Assembly: GCF_900114115.1 (NCBI RefSeq)
Contig: NZ_FORX01000002.1
Coordinates: forward strand, 375,004-439,003
DNA from: Desulfomicrobium apsheronum
GTDB lineage: Bacteria > Desulfobacterota > Desulfovibrionia > Desulfovibrionales > Desulfomicrobiaceae
Length of the DNA: 64,000 nucleotides
Direction: 5' to 3'
Positions within the stretch are counted from its first letter, which is position 1; every line of letters starts with the position of its first letter. A program made the position numbers and the translations under genes. The notes beneath the pieces are model-generated. The model did no database searches. It was not told the origin of the DNA and was given only the letters and a program-made list of their open reading frames with translations. Of the stretch, positions 25,952-35,110 are shown piece after piece.

Positions 25952-26977
25952 ATGTTTTTCAGCAAGCTTTTCGGTTTTCTCGGTAAAAATCTGGCCATGG
26001 ACCTTGGCACGGCCAACACGCTTCTCTATTCGCCCAAGGATGGGATCGTGCTCAACGAGCCTTCGGTAGTGGCTCTCGACATCCGCAATGACGCCATTCT
26101 GGCCGTGGGCCGGGAGGCCAAGGAATATCTGGGCCGCACCCCGGAGCGGATTCGCGCCGTGCGTCCCCTGAAGGATGGCGTCATCGCCGACTTCGAGGTC
26201 ACCAAGGCCATGATCTCCTATTTCATCAAGAAGGCCATTACCGGCATGCGCATCGTCAAGCCGCGCATGGTCATCTGCGTGCCTGCGGGAATAACCCAGG
26301 TGGAGAAGAGGGCGGTGATCGAGTCGGCGCTGCAGGCCGGAGCGCGCGAGGTCAAACTCATCGAGGAGCCCATGGCCGCGGCCATCGGCGCGGGCCTGCC
26401 CATCCACGAACCAAGGGGCAACATGGTGGTCGATATCGGCGGCGGAACCACGGAAGTGGCGGTCATTTCGCTTTCCGCCGTGGCCTATTCCGAATCCGTG
26501 CGCATTGCCGGGGACGAGATCAACGACGCCATCCAGCGCTACGTGCAGGATGAATTTCAGCTTTTGATCGGCGAAAACATGGCCGAGGCGGCCAAGATTC
26601 ACATCGCTTCGGCCGTGCCCCTGCCCGAGCCTCTTCAGTATCGGGTGGCGGGAAAGAACCTGGTCGACGGCAACCCCAAGTCCGTCATCCTGAACGACTC
26701 GCACGTGCGCGAGGCCATCAAGGAGCCCGTCGCGGCCATAGTCGCGGCCGTGCGCAGGGCCCTTGAGAAGACCCCGCCCGAGCTGGTCGCGGACATCGCC
26801 ACCAACGGCCTGCTTCTGGCCGGAGGCGGGGCGCTTCTGAAGGGCCTGGACAAACTCATCACGCAGCAGAGTTCGCTCATGGTGCATATCGACGATGACC
26901 CCCTGACCACGGTGGTGCGCGGGACGGGGCGTTCTCTTGAGGATGAGGCGTGTTTTTCGAAGGTCTATATCAACTAG
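25952..26977 (+). CDS. mreB: Rod-shape-determining actin homologue MreB
   Basis: MreB forms membrane-associated filaments that guide lateral peptidoglycan synthesis. The phosphate-1 loop DLGTANTLLY, the phosphate-2 motif VVDIGGGTTEVAVISL and the adenosine motif LLAGGGALLKGLD are all present. The N-terminus MFFSKLFGFLG is a likely amphipathic membrane anchor. Length (341 aa) is typical. mreC and mreD do not follow, which is unusual for the usual mreBCD layout. The end overlaps a convergent Nudix-like gene by 8 nt. Confidence 0.97.
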   Translation: MFFSKLFGFLGKNLAMDLGTANTLLYSPKDGIVLNEPSVVALDIRNDAILAVGREAKEYLGRTPERIRAVRPLKDGVIADFEVTKAMISYFIKKAITGMRIVKPRMVICVPAGITQVEKRAVIESALQAGAREVKLIEEPMAAAIGAGLPIHEPRGNMVVDIGGGTTEVAVISLSAVAYSESVRIAGDEINDAIQRYVQDEFQLLIGENMAEAAKIHIASAVPLPEPLQYRVAGKNLVDGNPKSVILNDSHVREAIKEPVAAIVAAVRRALEKTPPELVADIATNGLLLAGGGALLKGLDKLITQQSSLMVHIDDDPLTTVVRGTGRSLEDEACFSKVYIN

Positions 26978-27494
26978 ATGTGTCCGGACGATGCAGGCGT
27001 GCGTTCCATACGGTCAGCAGCGTCGGGGAGAGCTGGTCTGGATAGGATGTTGCCAGGGCGCCGAGTTCGTCCGGGTCCACGGCCATGAAGGAGAGATCCT
27101 GAAGCAGGAGCTTGGCGGCCTGGCTTGAAAGTCCGGCGCAAAAGACCTCCACGATTTCGTTGCCCGTTCCCGCCCCTTCGGTCAGAGTCCGCGCATGCCG
27201 CAGATTTCCGGTCAGATCGGCCGCGACGGGGGGCAGATGCCGTTCGGCGGCCTCCTCGGCGGCCTCCATGGCCAGGATGTGCCCGCTTCCCACGATGTCC
27301 CAACGCCCCGGATACAGGGGGTGGCTTTTGCTCAGCCTGCGCAGCAAGAGGCGGCCCTGGGCATCCGTCAGCAAGAGCAGAAAACCCCTGTGCCTGAGTC
27401 CCTGCAGATGGACCTGCTCCGAAGCCATGATGGCCAGGGGCAGGTTGTTTTCGTCCACGACGTGAATTTTTTCCTGGCCTGTTTCCAAAAACAT
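26970..27494 (-). CDS. Nudix-like protein with a degenerate Nudix box
   Basis: This 174-aa protein has the YfcD/IPP-isomerase-like Nudix fold signature (VHLQGLRHRGFLLLL, LYPGRWDIVGSGH). The Nudix box starts at Gly71, and Glu77 and Arg85 are in register. The three metal-binding Glu positions that should follow (R-E-U-x-E-E) are His86, Pro89 and Val90. It may therefore be non-hydrolytic or use other ligands. ATG 27494 has only a weak ribosome-binding site. It is convergent with mreB and divergent from rimI. Confidence 0.7.
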   Translation of the reverse strand: MFLETGQEKIHVVDENNLPLAIMASEQVHLQGLRHRGFLLLLTDAQGRLLLRRLSKSHPLYPGRWDIVGSGHILAMEAAEEAAERHLPPVAADLTGNLRHARTLTEGAGTGNEIVEVFCAGLSSQAAKLLLQDLSFMAVDPDELGALATSYPDQLSPTLLTVWNARLHRPDTSS

Positions 27495-27521
27495 GAATTC
27501 CCGCGCTGGTAAGAGGTGGAA

Positions 27522-27983
27522 ATGGTTGAAAAGGGTCTTGAGCTGCGCTTGCTTGAGCCTCGGGATGCATCGGCGCTTGCCGCCCTGGAGGCCCGGGTTT
27601 TTGCCGATGCCTGGGACGCGGAGCATTTCAGGGAGCTTCTTGGGCAGGATCGCTTTTTGGCCGTGGGCGCCTTTGAGCCTGACGGACTGTGCGCATATCT
27701 GACGGCATACAGTGTGGCGGGAGAGCTTGAAATAGTCAACGTGGCGGTGGCTCCCGCGCTGCGCGGTCAGGGCATTGGCCGGTCGGTGCTGCATTTTTTT
27801 CTGGAGCAGGGGCGCCTGGGCGGCGCCCAGCGTGTGGTTCTTGAGGTTCGCGCCGGCAATCTCGCGGCCCGGGCTCTTTACGGGAGCTGCGGTTTTGTGC
27901 AGGTGGGGGTGCGTAGGGCATATTACGCCGACAGCGGCGAGGATGCCCTGGTGCTGGAGTGGACGACGTGCCCAGGCTCGTGA
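27522..27983 (+). CDS. rimI: Ribosomal-protein-alanine N-acetyltransferase RimI
   Basis: This GNAT-fold acetyltransferase of 153 aa is likely to acetylate the N-terminus of ribosomal protein S18. The acetyl-CoA loop (VAPALRGQGIGRSVL) and the ARALYGSCGFVQVGVRRAYY end are typical of RimI. ATG 27522 follows a GAGGTGG ribosome-binding site. It overlaps the O-methyltransferase start by 25 nt. Other small GNATs share this architecture, so the exact target is inferred. Confidence 0.85.
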   Translation: MVEKGLELRLLEPRDASALAALEARVFADAWDAEHFRELLGQDRFLAVGAFEPDGLCAYLTAYSVAGELEIVNVAVAPALRGQGIGRSVLHFFLEQGRLGGAQRVVLEVRAGNLAARALYGSCGFVQVGVRRAYYADSGEDALVLEWTTCPGS

Positions 27984-28579
27984 AAGATCCGCACGCCAGT
28001 TTTCGCGCCCTGGTTCCGGATGGGGAACGGGGCCTGCGCAGGCTGGCCGATGAAGCAGCCGCACGCGGGATTCCGGTCATCGGGCCGGTCATGGGCGGTC
28101 TGCTTGCGCTGTTGTGCCGGATCATGGGCGCTGTGCGCGTGCTTGAACTGGGTACGGCCGTGGGCTATTCCACGACCTTTCTGGCCAGGGCCGTGCGAGA
28201 TACGGGCGGGATTGTCCTTGGCGTGGACATGCACGAGGCCCATTGCCGCGAGGCGCGGGCCAATCTTGCGTCCTTCGGATTGGGGGAGAGCTGCGCCCTG
28301 CTGTGCGCTGACGCCCGCGCCCTGCCTTTCGGAGATGCAGGCTTCGATCTGGTCTTTCTGGATGTGGACCAGCGCTACTACGCGGAACTTGAACCCGTCT
28401 GTCACCGCCTGCTTCGCCCCGGAGGGCTGCTGGTCGCGGACAACACCGCCTTTGCCGACGCCGAAACCTTCAACGTCCTGATCCAGGACGACAGTCGTTG
28501 GGACGCGGTCAACATTTACGCATTCTTACCGAATCATGCGCCGGAGCAGGACGGAATCTGCCTGGCGCGCAAGAAATAA
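27959..28579 (+). CDS. Class I SAM-dependent O-methyltransferase (caffeoyl-CoA OMT-like)
   Basis: This is a 206-aa soluble methyltransferase. SAM motif I is [18 protein letters not shown], the acidic motif II is LGVDMHE, and [13 protein letters not shown] plus [11 protein letters not shown] complete the fold. Relatives methylate small phenolic or catechol substrates, or sometimes proteins, but the substrate here is unknown. The likely GTG start at 27959 overlaps rimI, and the cyclophilin gene follows 16 nt later. Confidence 0.85.
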   Translation: MDDVPRLVKDPHASFRALVPDGERGLRRLADEAAARGIPVIGPVMGGLLALLCRIMGAVRVLELGTAVGYSTTFLARAVRDTGGIVLGVDMHEAHCREARANLASFGLGESCALLCADARALPFGDAGFDLVFLDVDQRYYAELEPVCHRLLRPGGLLVADNTAFADAETFNVLIQDDSRWDAVNIYAFLPNHAPEQDGICLARKK

Positions 28580-28595
28580 ACAGGAGACTCAAGAA

Positions 28596-29081
28596 ATGAT
28601 AGTAATGGAAACTTCCAAGGGTACGCTGAAGATTGAACTGTTCGCGGACAAGGCCCCCCTGACCTGCGAGAATTTTCTCAATTATGTGCGCGAGGGCTTT
28701 TACGACGGAACGATCTTCCATCGCGTCATCCCCAATTTCATGATCCAGGGCGGCGGGATGACCGAGACCATGAGCGAGAAGAAGACCGGCGATCCGATCA
28801 AGAACGAGGCCGACAACGGAATCAAAAACCAGCGCGGCACCCTGGCCATGGCCCGAACCCAGGCCGTGGACAGCGCGACTTCCCAGTTTTTCATCAATCT
28901 GCGCGACAACGCGTTTCTGGATCACGGCTCGCGGGATTTCGGCTACGCCGTGTTCGCGCGGGTGGTCGAGGGGATCGAAGTCATGGACGCCATCGCGGGC
29001 GTGCCCACGGGCAGCTTCGGCTTTCATCAGGACGTGCCCAAGGAGCCGGTCATCATCACCCGGGTCAGCGTGGAGGAATAG
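28596..29081 (+). CDS. Cyclophilin-type peptidyl-prolyl isomerase
   Basis: This PpiB-like isomerase of 161 aa speeds cis-trans proline isomerisation in protein folding. The active-site segment [14 protein letters not shown], the [14 protein letters not shown] motif and the [19 protein letters not shown] stretch are classic. There is no signal peptide, so it is cytoplasmic. AGGAG precedes ATG 28596. The YheT-like hydrolase gene begins 3 nt after its stop. Confidence 0.95.
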   Translation: MIVMETSKGTLKIELFADKAPLTCENFLNYVREGFYDGTIFHRVIPNFMIQGGGMTETMSEKKTGDPIKNEADNGIKNQRGTLAMARTQAVDSATSQFFINLRDNAFLDHGSRDFGYAVFARVVEGIEVMDAIAGVPTGSFGFHQDVPKEPVIITRVSVEE

Positions 29082-29084
29082 ACG

Positions 29085-30059
29085 TTGGTGCGGCTGGCGA
29101 GAGCCTTTCCCTTCTCCTCGGGGCATGTCCAGACGCTTTTCCCGCCGTTGTTCCGCCCCATGGCGGACGCGTGCTACGAGCGGGAGCGTCTTGAGACCTC
29201 GGACGGAGACTTCGTGGACCTGGACTGGTCCCGGGGGGAGGGGAGCCGCAGTCTTGTTTTCATCATGCATGGCCTTGAAGGGCACTCCAGGCGCAAATAC
29301 GTGCTGGGCATGGTCAAGGCCGCGCGGGAGCGCGGGCTTGACGCCGTGGCCATGAACTTCAGGGGGTGCAGCGGGGAGCCGAACCGCAAGGTCTCCATGT
29401 ATCATTCGGGCTGGACCCGCGACCTGCACGAGGCCCTGCTCATGATCGAGGCCCTGGGTCGCTACAACTGCGTGCACCTGGTCGGATTCAGCCTTGGCGG
29501 AAACGTCATTCTCAAGTATCTTGGAGAGGACCCATCCATCATTCCGGAGTTCGTGCGCTCGGCCGTGGCCATTTCCGTGCCCTGCGATCTGGAGGATTCT
29601 GCCCGGGCCCTGGCCCGTCCGCAGTGCGCCTTCTACACTCGCTACCTGCTTGACCAGCTGCGAAAGAAGATTATCGAGAAGGGTCGGCTTTTTCCGGGAG
29701 CCCTCGACCTGAAAGGCGTGGAGACGCTGCGCACCTTTCGCCAGTTTGACGACCGTTTCACGGCCCCGCTGCATGGTTTCCGCGATGCGCTCGACTACTG
29801 GCGACGCTCCAGCTCTCGGCAGTACCTGACCGGGATCGACCGGCGGACATGTATCATCAACGCCACCAACGATCCTTTTCTGGGGCCGCGCTGCTATCCC
29901 GCCGAAGAGGCCCGCGCCAACGATCGCCTGACCCTGCTCACGCCCCCGACCGGCGGTCATGTGGGTTTCGTGGGCTCGGGCTGGGGCGGGATGTACTGGT
30001 CGGAGTGGATGGCCATGCGCTTCCTGCTGGAGCCGGGCGCTTCGCAAGTGCAGAAATGA
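29085..30059 (+). CDS. YheT-family alpha/beta hydrolase
   Basis: This 324-aa enzyme has the alpha/beta-hydrolase fold. The oxyanion region is MHGLEGHS, the nucleophile elbow is GFSLGGN, and FRGCSGEPNR is diagnostic of the YheT (UPF0017) family. The acid and His are probably the Asp in NATNDPFLG and the His in TGGHVGFV. The natural ester substrate is unknown; eukaryotic relatives act on lipids. It is the last gene of the rimI-to-YheT cluster. Confidence 0.9.
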   Translation: MVRLARAFPFSSGHVQTLFPPLFRPMADACYERERLETSDGDFVDLDWSRGEGSRSLVFIMHGLEGHSRRKYVLGMVKAARERGLDAVAMNFRGCSGEPNRKVSMYHSGWTRDLHEALLMIEALGRYNCVHLVGFSLGGNVILKYLGEDPSIIPEFVRSAVAISVPCDLEDSARALARPQCAFYTRYLLDQLRKKIIEKGRLFPGALDLKGVETLRTFRQFDDRFTAPLHGFRDALDYWRRSSSRQYLTGIDRRTCIINATNDPFLGPRCYPAEEARANDRLTLLTPPTGGHVGFVGSGWGGMYWSEWMAMRFLLEPGASQVQK

Positions 30060-30205
30060 GGCGTAAATTTCTGTTGCCGATTGCAGATGTGCGGGATTTT
30101 GCACGACAAGCCGAGGCACAATTTTTTTTTCCTTGCCGATCAGTGGATTGACTCTGGCATGATCGATGCTTTTCGCAGGTTGTCAACAAGACACGGAGGT
30201 CTCTC

Positions 30206-31627
30206 ATGAAATATGCAATTCGACTCCTTACCATCATGTTCGTGTTTGTGGCCTCGGCCTCCATGGCCGCGCAGCTGCCGGATTTCACGGAGCTCGCGGA
30301 AAAGTCGGGCCAGGCGGTGGTCAACATCAGCACCGTCAAGATCGTCAAAAATCAGCGCAACATGCAGCAGTTTTTCCGGCAGGGGCCGCAGGGACAGCAC
30401 CCGTTCGGAGATTTCTTCGACCAGTTCGAGCGCTTTTTCGGGGAGCAGGGACAAGGCGTTCCGCGCGAGCAGCGCTCGCTGGGATCGGGCTTTGTATTCT
30501 CCGCTGACGGGTACATAGTCACCAATAACCACGTCATCGAAGGCGCGGATTCCATCAAGGTCAACCTGCAGGTCGACAAGAACGGCGACCGTTCCTACGA
30601 CGCCGAGGTCATCGGTACGGACAAGGAGACGGACCTGGCGCTTCTGAAGATCAAGACCGACAAGCCCTTGCCGTTTCTGACCTTCGGGGATTCCGACGCG
30701 CTCAGGGTCGGGCAGTGGGTCATGGCCATAGGCAACCCCTTCGGGCTTGACCACACCGTCACGGCCGGAATCGTCAGCGCCAAGGGTCGTACCATCGGCG
30801 CCGGTCCCTACGACAACTTCATCCAGACCGATGCCTCCATCAATCCCGGCAACAGCGGCGGACCGCTCATCAATATGGACGGCCAGGTCATCGGCATCAA
30901 TACGGCCATAGTGGCTTCGGGGCAGGGCATCGGCTTTGCCATACCAAGTCATCTGGCCCGGCAGGTCATCGAGCAGCTCAAGGAACACAAGATCGTGAAG
31001 CGGGGCTGGCTCGGCGTGTCCATCCAGGACGTGGACGAGAATTCCGCCAAGGCCCTGGGACTTGATGTGGCGCGCGGCGCTCTCGTCTCTTCGGTTACCG
31101 CTGGAGACCCGGCGGAAAAGGCCGGAATAAAGGCCGGAGACGTGATTGTCGCCGTGGATGGCGTGCCCGTGGCCGACGCCGGCGATTTGACCCGCAAGAT
31201 CGGTGATCTGCTGCCCGGCGTGAAGATCGACCTCTCGGTCTGGCGCGAGGGCAAGACCGTCAAGATTCCTCTGATTCTGGGCGAGCGCAGCGCGGAAAAG
31301 GTGGCCCAGGGAAGGCCCGGCGCTCCGGGCAGCCAGGGCGAGGATGTCCTTGGACTGAGCGTTAGGCCCGTGACCGAAGCCGAGGCCAAGGCGCTGGAAC
31401 TTGAGCAGGCTCGGGGGCTTCTTGTCGTTGAGGTGAGCGAGGGTTCCAAGGCTGCGCAAAACGACTTGAGCGCCGGCGATGTGATCCTCGAAGCCAACGG
31501 CAAGGCCGTGAATACGGTCAAGGCATTGCGGGCCGTGATCGAGGGAGACGGCAAGGAAAAGGGCGTTGTCATGCTGCTGATCAAGCGTCAGGGACGCAAC
31601 GTCTTCCGCACCGTGCCCTTGCCCTAG
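30206..31627 (+). CDS. degP: Periplasmic serine protease Do (DegP/HtrA family)
   Basis: This 473-aa periplasmic protease/chaperone has a signal peptide (MKYAIRLLTIMFVFVASASMAA). The trypsin-like domain shows the triad His in TNNHVIEGAD, Asp in DKETDLALLKI and Ser in NPGNSGGPL. Two PDZ domains follow (about residues 270-360 and 380-465). A flexible Gln/Gly-rich loop (QGPQGQHPFGDFFDQF) is typical of Do proteases. It handles misfolded envelope proteins. A 146-nt upstream gap presumably holds its own stress-responsive promoter. Confidence 0.96.
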   Translation: MKYAIRLLTIMFVFVASASMAAQLPDFTELAEKSGQAVVNISTVKIVKNQRNMQQFFRQGPQGQHPFGDFFDQFERFFGEQGQGVPREQRSLGSGFVFSADGYIVTNNHVIEGADSIKVNLQVDKNGDRSYDAEVIGTDKETDLALLKIKTDKPLPFLTFGDSDALRVGQWVMAIGNPFGLDHTVTAGIVSAKGRTIGAGPYDNFIQTDASINPGNSGGPLINMDGQVIGINTAIVASGQGIGFAIPSHLARQVIEQLKEHKIVKRGWLGVSIQDVDENSAKALGLDVARGALVSSVTAGDPAEKAGIKAGDVIVAVDGVPVADAGDLTRKIGDLLPGVKIDLSVWREGKTVKIPLILGERSAEKVAQGRPGAPGSQGEDVLGLSVRPVTEAEAKALELEQARGLLVVEVSEGSKAAQNDLSAGDVILEANGKAVNTVKALRAVIEGDGKEKGVVMLLIKRQGRNVFRTVPLP

Positions 31628-31666
31628 AAACACGAACCGGGAGCACATTGGGATGAGCACGCAAGG

Positions 31667-32560
31667 ATGAGCACGGTCTGGAAGCTTCGGGCAGGTTGCA
31701 AGGTCAACCTCTATCTGGACATCGTCGGGGTGCGGGAAGACGGCTATCATGAGATTGAGAGCCTCTTTTACCCGCTCCCCGCGCCTTGCGACATTCTGGA
31801 CGTGCACCTGTCTGACGGGCAGGGCCTGCGCCTGTCCTGCACCGCTTCGGATCTCGGCACCGAAGAGAACATCCTGTCCAGGGCGTACCAGAGGTTTGCC
31901 GAGACGACAGGTTTTGCTCCGGGCGTGTCGGTGCATCTGCACAAGAACATTCCCATGGGTGCAGGCCTGGGAGGCGGCAGCAGCGATGCGGCCGCCTTTC
32001 TTTCCTGGCTCAACGCGCGGGCCGGTGACCACGCCCTGGCCAGGGGTGATTTGGCCGGACTGGCCCTGACGCTGGGGGCCGACGTGCCCTTTTTTCTGGG
32101 CAACGCACCAGCCTGGGTCACAGGGATTGGCGAGAAGCTCGAACCGGTGGCCTGCGATCTGGCCGACTACACGCTGCTGGTGGTCTGTCCCGCCGTACAC
32201 GTCAACACCAGATGGGCCTACAGGCGATGGGACGAGATGCGCGCAAACGGAAGCGTGCGCCCAAGAAAAGAGTTGACACCCGAAAACAGCCCTATTATGA
32301 GTCTTTGCTTCACGAAACCGCCCAAGCTTTGGAATGGATTTGAAGAAGTCGTTTTTCATGAATTTCCAGCGCTTTACGAGGTCAAAAAGCAAATACTGAA
32401 TCACTTTCCGGACGCATGCGTCATGAGTGGAAGCGGTTCAAGTTTTGTGGCTCTTTTTTCTTCCGTGGAGTGTGCGAACCGATGTGCCGGCGCCATGCGG
32501 GCCATGGGGCACGCATGCCACGCAAGCAGGTCCGGTGAACCTCTGGGTTTGAATTCGTGA
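31667..32560 (+). CDS. ispE: 4-diphosphocytidyl-2-C-methyl-D-erythritol kinase
   Basis: IspE phosphorylates CDP-methylerythritol in the MEP isoprenoid pathway. The GHMP-kinase ATP loop PMGAGLGGGSSDAA, the N-terminal CKVNLYLDIVG...DGYHE motif and the C-terminal MSGSGSSFVALF motif are all present. At 297 aa it is normal length. It lies upstream of tRNA-Gln and prs, a common neighbourhood in proteobacteria (ispE-prs-rplY-pth). Confidence 0.96.
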   Translation: MSTVWKLRAGCKVNLYLDIVGVREDGYHEIESLFYPLPAPCDILDVHLSDGQGLRLSCTASDLGTEENILSRAYQRFAETTGFAPGVSVHLHKNIPMGAGLGGGSSDAAAFLSWLNARAGDHALARGDLAGLALTLGADVPFFLGNAPAWVTGIGEKLEPVACDLADYTLLVVCPAVHVNTRWAYRRWDEMRANGSVRPRKELTPENSPIMSLCFTKPPKLWNGFEEVVFHEFPALYEVKKQILNHFPDACVMSGSGSSFVALFSSVECANRCAGAMRAMGHACHASRSGEPLGLNS

Positions 32561-32572
32561 AGGTTGAGGGTT

Positions 32573-32615
32573 GGGCTGCGGGTCTGCAAACCCGACGCTC
32601 TTTTTCTTTTACTAA
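32573..32615 (+). terminator. Terminator after ispE
   Basis: The imperfect hairpin GGGCTGCGGGT / ACCCGACGCTC (32573-32583 with 32590-32600) has an internal mismatch and is followed by TTTTTCTTTT. It separates ispE from tRNA-Gln. Confidence 0.65.
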
Positions 32616-32652
32616 AGGAAGCCACAGGCCTAAAAAACCGGGCGACCTATGT

Positions 32653-32728
32653 TGGGGCGTCGCCAAGCTGGCAAGGCAACGGATTTTGGTTCCGTCATCC
32701 GGAGGTTCGAATCCTCCCGCCCCAGCCA
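32653..32728 (+). tRNA. tRNA-Gln (UUG anticodon)
   Basis: The acceptor stem TGGGGCG/CGCCCCA, the anticodon arm ACGGA-TTTTGGT-TCCGT with anticodon TTG, and the T-arm GGAGG-TTCGAAT-CCTCC are complete. CCA is encoded at 32726-32728. It sits between ispE and prs. Confidence 0.97.
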
Positions 32729-32750
32729 TTTTTTTATCCAAGGACAGATT

Positions 32751-33695
32751 ATGCCACGCATGGGCGAGCTGAAAATCGTCACGGGAACCGCCAATCCGGC
32801 TTTGGCTGCCCGCATTTGTGATCATCTGGGCTGCAAGTTGACCCATTCTCTGGTCGACAAGTTCAGCGACGGAGAGATCCGCGTCGAAATGGGCGACAAC
32901 GTTCGGGGTGACGACGTGTATGTGGTGCAATCCACCTGCGCTCCAGTCAACCATAACTTGATGGAACTCTGCCTGATGCTCGACGCCCTGAAGCGCGCCA
33001 GCGCGGGCCGGGTCACGGCGGTGGTGCCATATTTCGGCTACGCCCGTCAGGACCGAAAAGTCGTGCCCCGTGCGCCGATCAGCGCCAAGCTGGTGGCTGA
33101 CTTCATCACGGTGGCCGGCGTGGACCGCGTTCTGACCATCGACCTGCATTCCGGGCAGATCCAGGGTTTCTTCAACAAGCCCGTGGACAACCTCTATGCG
33201 GCTCAGGTTCTGCTTGAATATATACGTAAGCTCGGCGATAATCTGATTATCGTTTCGCCCGATGCGGGTGGCACGGAGCGGGCCAGAGCCTATGCCAAGC
33301 GGCTTGGTGTCGGGCTGGCCATCGTGGACAAGCGTCGCGAAGGACCGAACAAGGCCCATGCCATGCAGCTCATCGGCGACGTCAAGGGCAAGATTGCCGT
33401 TGTTCTTGATGACATGATCGACACTGCCGGCACCATGACCGAGGCCGGAAACATGCTGGCCGAAAACGGTGCCGAGGATGTCGTTGCCTGCGCTTCCCAC
33501 GCGGTCCTGTCAGGGCCTGCCGTGGAGCGTCTGAACAACTCGGCATTTTCGCAGGTCATCGTGACCGACACCATACCGCTCAATGCCCAGGCTCTGAGCA
33601 GTGACAAGTTCAAGGTAATTTCCGTTGGCAGTCTTATTGCCAAGGCTATACATAATATCCATTCTGAATCTTCCGTCAGTGTTCTGTTCAGCTGA
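32751..33695 (+). CDS. prs: Ribose-phosphate pyrophosphokinase (PRPP synthetase)
   Basis: Prs makes PRPP from ribose 5-phosphate and ATP for nucleotide, NAD, His and Trp synthesis. The [10 protein letters not shown] site, [11 protein letters not shown], the [10 protein letters not shown] loop and the PRPP motif [13 protein letters not shown] are conserved. From ATG 32751 it is 314 aa, the standard class I length. The start lies only 22 nt after tRNA-Gln, so both may share a transcript. It feeds PyrR and the NAD genes in this window. Confidence 0.97.
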   Translation: MPRMGELKIVTGTANPALAARICDHLGCKLTHSLVDKFSDGEIRVEMGDNVRGDDVYVVQSTCAPVNHNLMELCLMLDALKRASAGRVTAVVPYFGYARQDRKVVPRAPISAKLVADFITVAGVDRVLTIDLHSGQIQGFFNKPVDNLYAAQVLLEYIRKLGDNLIIVSPDAGGTERARAYAKRLGVGLAIVDKRREGPNKAHAMQLIGDVKGKIAVVLDDMIDTAGTMTEAGNMLAENGAEDVVACASHAVLSGPAVERLNNSAFSQVIVTDTIPLNAQALSSDKFKVISVGSLIAKAIHNIHSESSVSVLFS

Positions 33696-33746
33696 ACCCG
33701 GACAGACAAGAGATTGATTTTTAGTTGATGAATAAAGGAGAAAAGC

Positions 33747-34340
33747 ATGTCTGAAGTCGCAAGTTTGCAGTTAACGCCTCGTGAGGAAAGGGGAAAAGGC
33801 CCTTGCTCCCGTTTGCGTTCCAATGGTTTGGTTCCCGGCGTGTTCTACAACTCTAAGGGTGAAAATATCTCCTTTACCGTAGACAACCTGGCTTTGGGCA
33901 AGGCTTTCGAAAAGGTTCGCTACTCAAAGATGATTGAGCTGCAGATCGAAGTTGACGGTCAAGTGCAGAAGCGCAACGCCCTGTTCAAGAAGCTCGTGAA
34001 GCACCCGGTCAAGCGTCGCTATGACCACGTGGACTTCATTGGTATCGAGCTTGACAAGGAAGTGCAGGTCACCATCCCCGTCGAGACCGTCGGTCGCGCC
34101 AAGGGCGTCGTGCTGGGCGGCAAGCTGGAGATCCTGCAGGAACGTGTCATGGTGCGCTGTTTGCCGACCGCCATCCCCGATTCCGTTGTCGTCAACGTGA
34201 CCGAACTTGAAATCGGTGGCAAGGTGCTTGTCGATCAGCTCGTTCTGCCCGAAGGGGTCAAGGCTGTTTACGAGCGCAACTTCCCCGTTGTCGCGATTCA
34301 GACCGCCCGTGGCGCCAAGGCCGGCGAAGAAGAAGAATAG
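33747..34340 (+). CDS. rplY: 50S ribosomal protein bL25 (CTC/TL5 form)
   Basis: bL25 binds 5S rRNA. This 197-aa version is the long form with the N-terminal 5S-binding domain (RGKGPCSRLRSNGLVPGV) and the C-terminal CTC domain (ELDKEVQVTIPVETVG). The acidic tail GEEEE is common. A strong AAAGGAGAAAAGC Shine-Dalgarno precedes ATG 33747. It is followed by a strong terminator. Confidence 0.96.
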   Translation: MSEVASLQLTPREERGKGPCSRLRSNGLVPGVFYNSKGENISFTVDNLALGKAFEKVRYSKMIELQIEVDGQVQKRNALFKKLVKHPVKRRYDHVDFIGIELDKEVQVTIPVETVGRAKGVVLGGKLEILQERVMVRCLPTAIPDSVVVNVTELEIGGKVLVDQLVLPEGVKAVYERNFPVVAIQTARGAKAGEEEE

Positions 34341-34353
34341 TTTGACATTCCCG

Positions 34354-34388
34354 GGGTCCTGCCTTGGCAGGACCCTCTTTTCTTTTTC
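34354..34388 (+). terminator. Terminator after rplY
   Basis: GGGTCCTGCC / GGCAGGACCC forms a near-perfect hairpin followed by TCTTTTCTTTTT. pth starts 27 nt later, so pth may be read through or have its own promoter. Confidence 0.85.
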
Positions 34389-34415
34389 GACCACCCTCTT
34401 TTCTGACGGTTCCCC

Positions 34416-35012
34416 ATGACATATGACGGCCTGATAGTAGGTCTGGGCAATCCGGGTACAAAGTATGCCCGGACCCGGCACAATTTCGGTTTCATGCTCG
34501 CGGATCACCTCCTTGAGTACTGGGCCGGTCAGACCGGAACTGTCTGCACCGCCCGCAGCGCGCGTCTCAACGCGCAGCTTTGGGAGGTAAACGAGGATTA
34601 CGGTGCCCGGCGCTGGATCGTCGTCAAGCCGCTGACCTTCATGAATCTGAGCGGTCAAGTGGTGGGAGAGCTTAGCAGAAAGAACGGAATCCCAGCGGAT
34701 CGGATACTCGTCGCCCACGACGAGCTCGACCTGTCCTTGGGTACGGTTCGTCTCAAATTTTCCGGTGGACTGGCCGGTCACAATGGGCTCAAATCCGTGG
34801 CGGCGCATCTTGGCACCCGCGATTTCGCCCGGATACGTCTGGGTATCGGACGTCCGGAGGGCAGCGAGGCCATGGCCGATTACGTGCTGCGCTCCTTCCT
34901 GCCCGCCGAATGGGAGCTGGTCGCCGAGACCCTCGACATCGCGCGTGACGCGGTCGTGCATTATTGCCGAGAAGGTCTGACAGCGGCCACGAGCCGTCTT
35001 CATACCCGCTGA
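34416..35012 (+). CDS. pth: Peptidyl-tRNA hydrolase
   Basis: Pth releases peptides from prematurely dropped peptidyl-tRNA. The signatures GLGNPGTKYARTRHNFGFML (catalytic His in RHNFG), KPLTFMNLSGQVV and HDELDLSLGTVRLKFSGGLAGHNGLKS are complete. At 198 aa it is the normal length. It is part of the conserved prs-rplY-pth block. Confidence 0.97.
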   Translation: MTYDGLIVGLGNPGTKYARTRHNFGFMLADHLLEYWAGQTGTVCTARSARLNAQLWEVNEDYGARRWIVVKPLTFMNLSGQVVGELSRKNGIPADRILVAHDELDLSLGTVRLKFSGGLAGHNGLKSVAAHLGTRDFARIRLGIGRPEGSEAMADYVLRSFLPAEWELVAETLDIARDAVVHYCREGLTAATSRLHTR

Positions 35013-35110
35013 AGCCAGTTGTCTGTTCCAGCTCCTAGTGGACGCCGTCTTGATTTTGATCTATAGTCATCTTCCTTTGCAGTTCGATTACGTATTTCTG
35101 GAGGTCACTT

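Noticed and set aside
30140-32404. Minus-strand frame of 754 codons opposite degP and ispE.
   Set aside because: It spans two well-supported genes on the other strand and its translation has no coherent domain.
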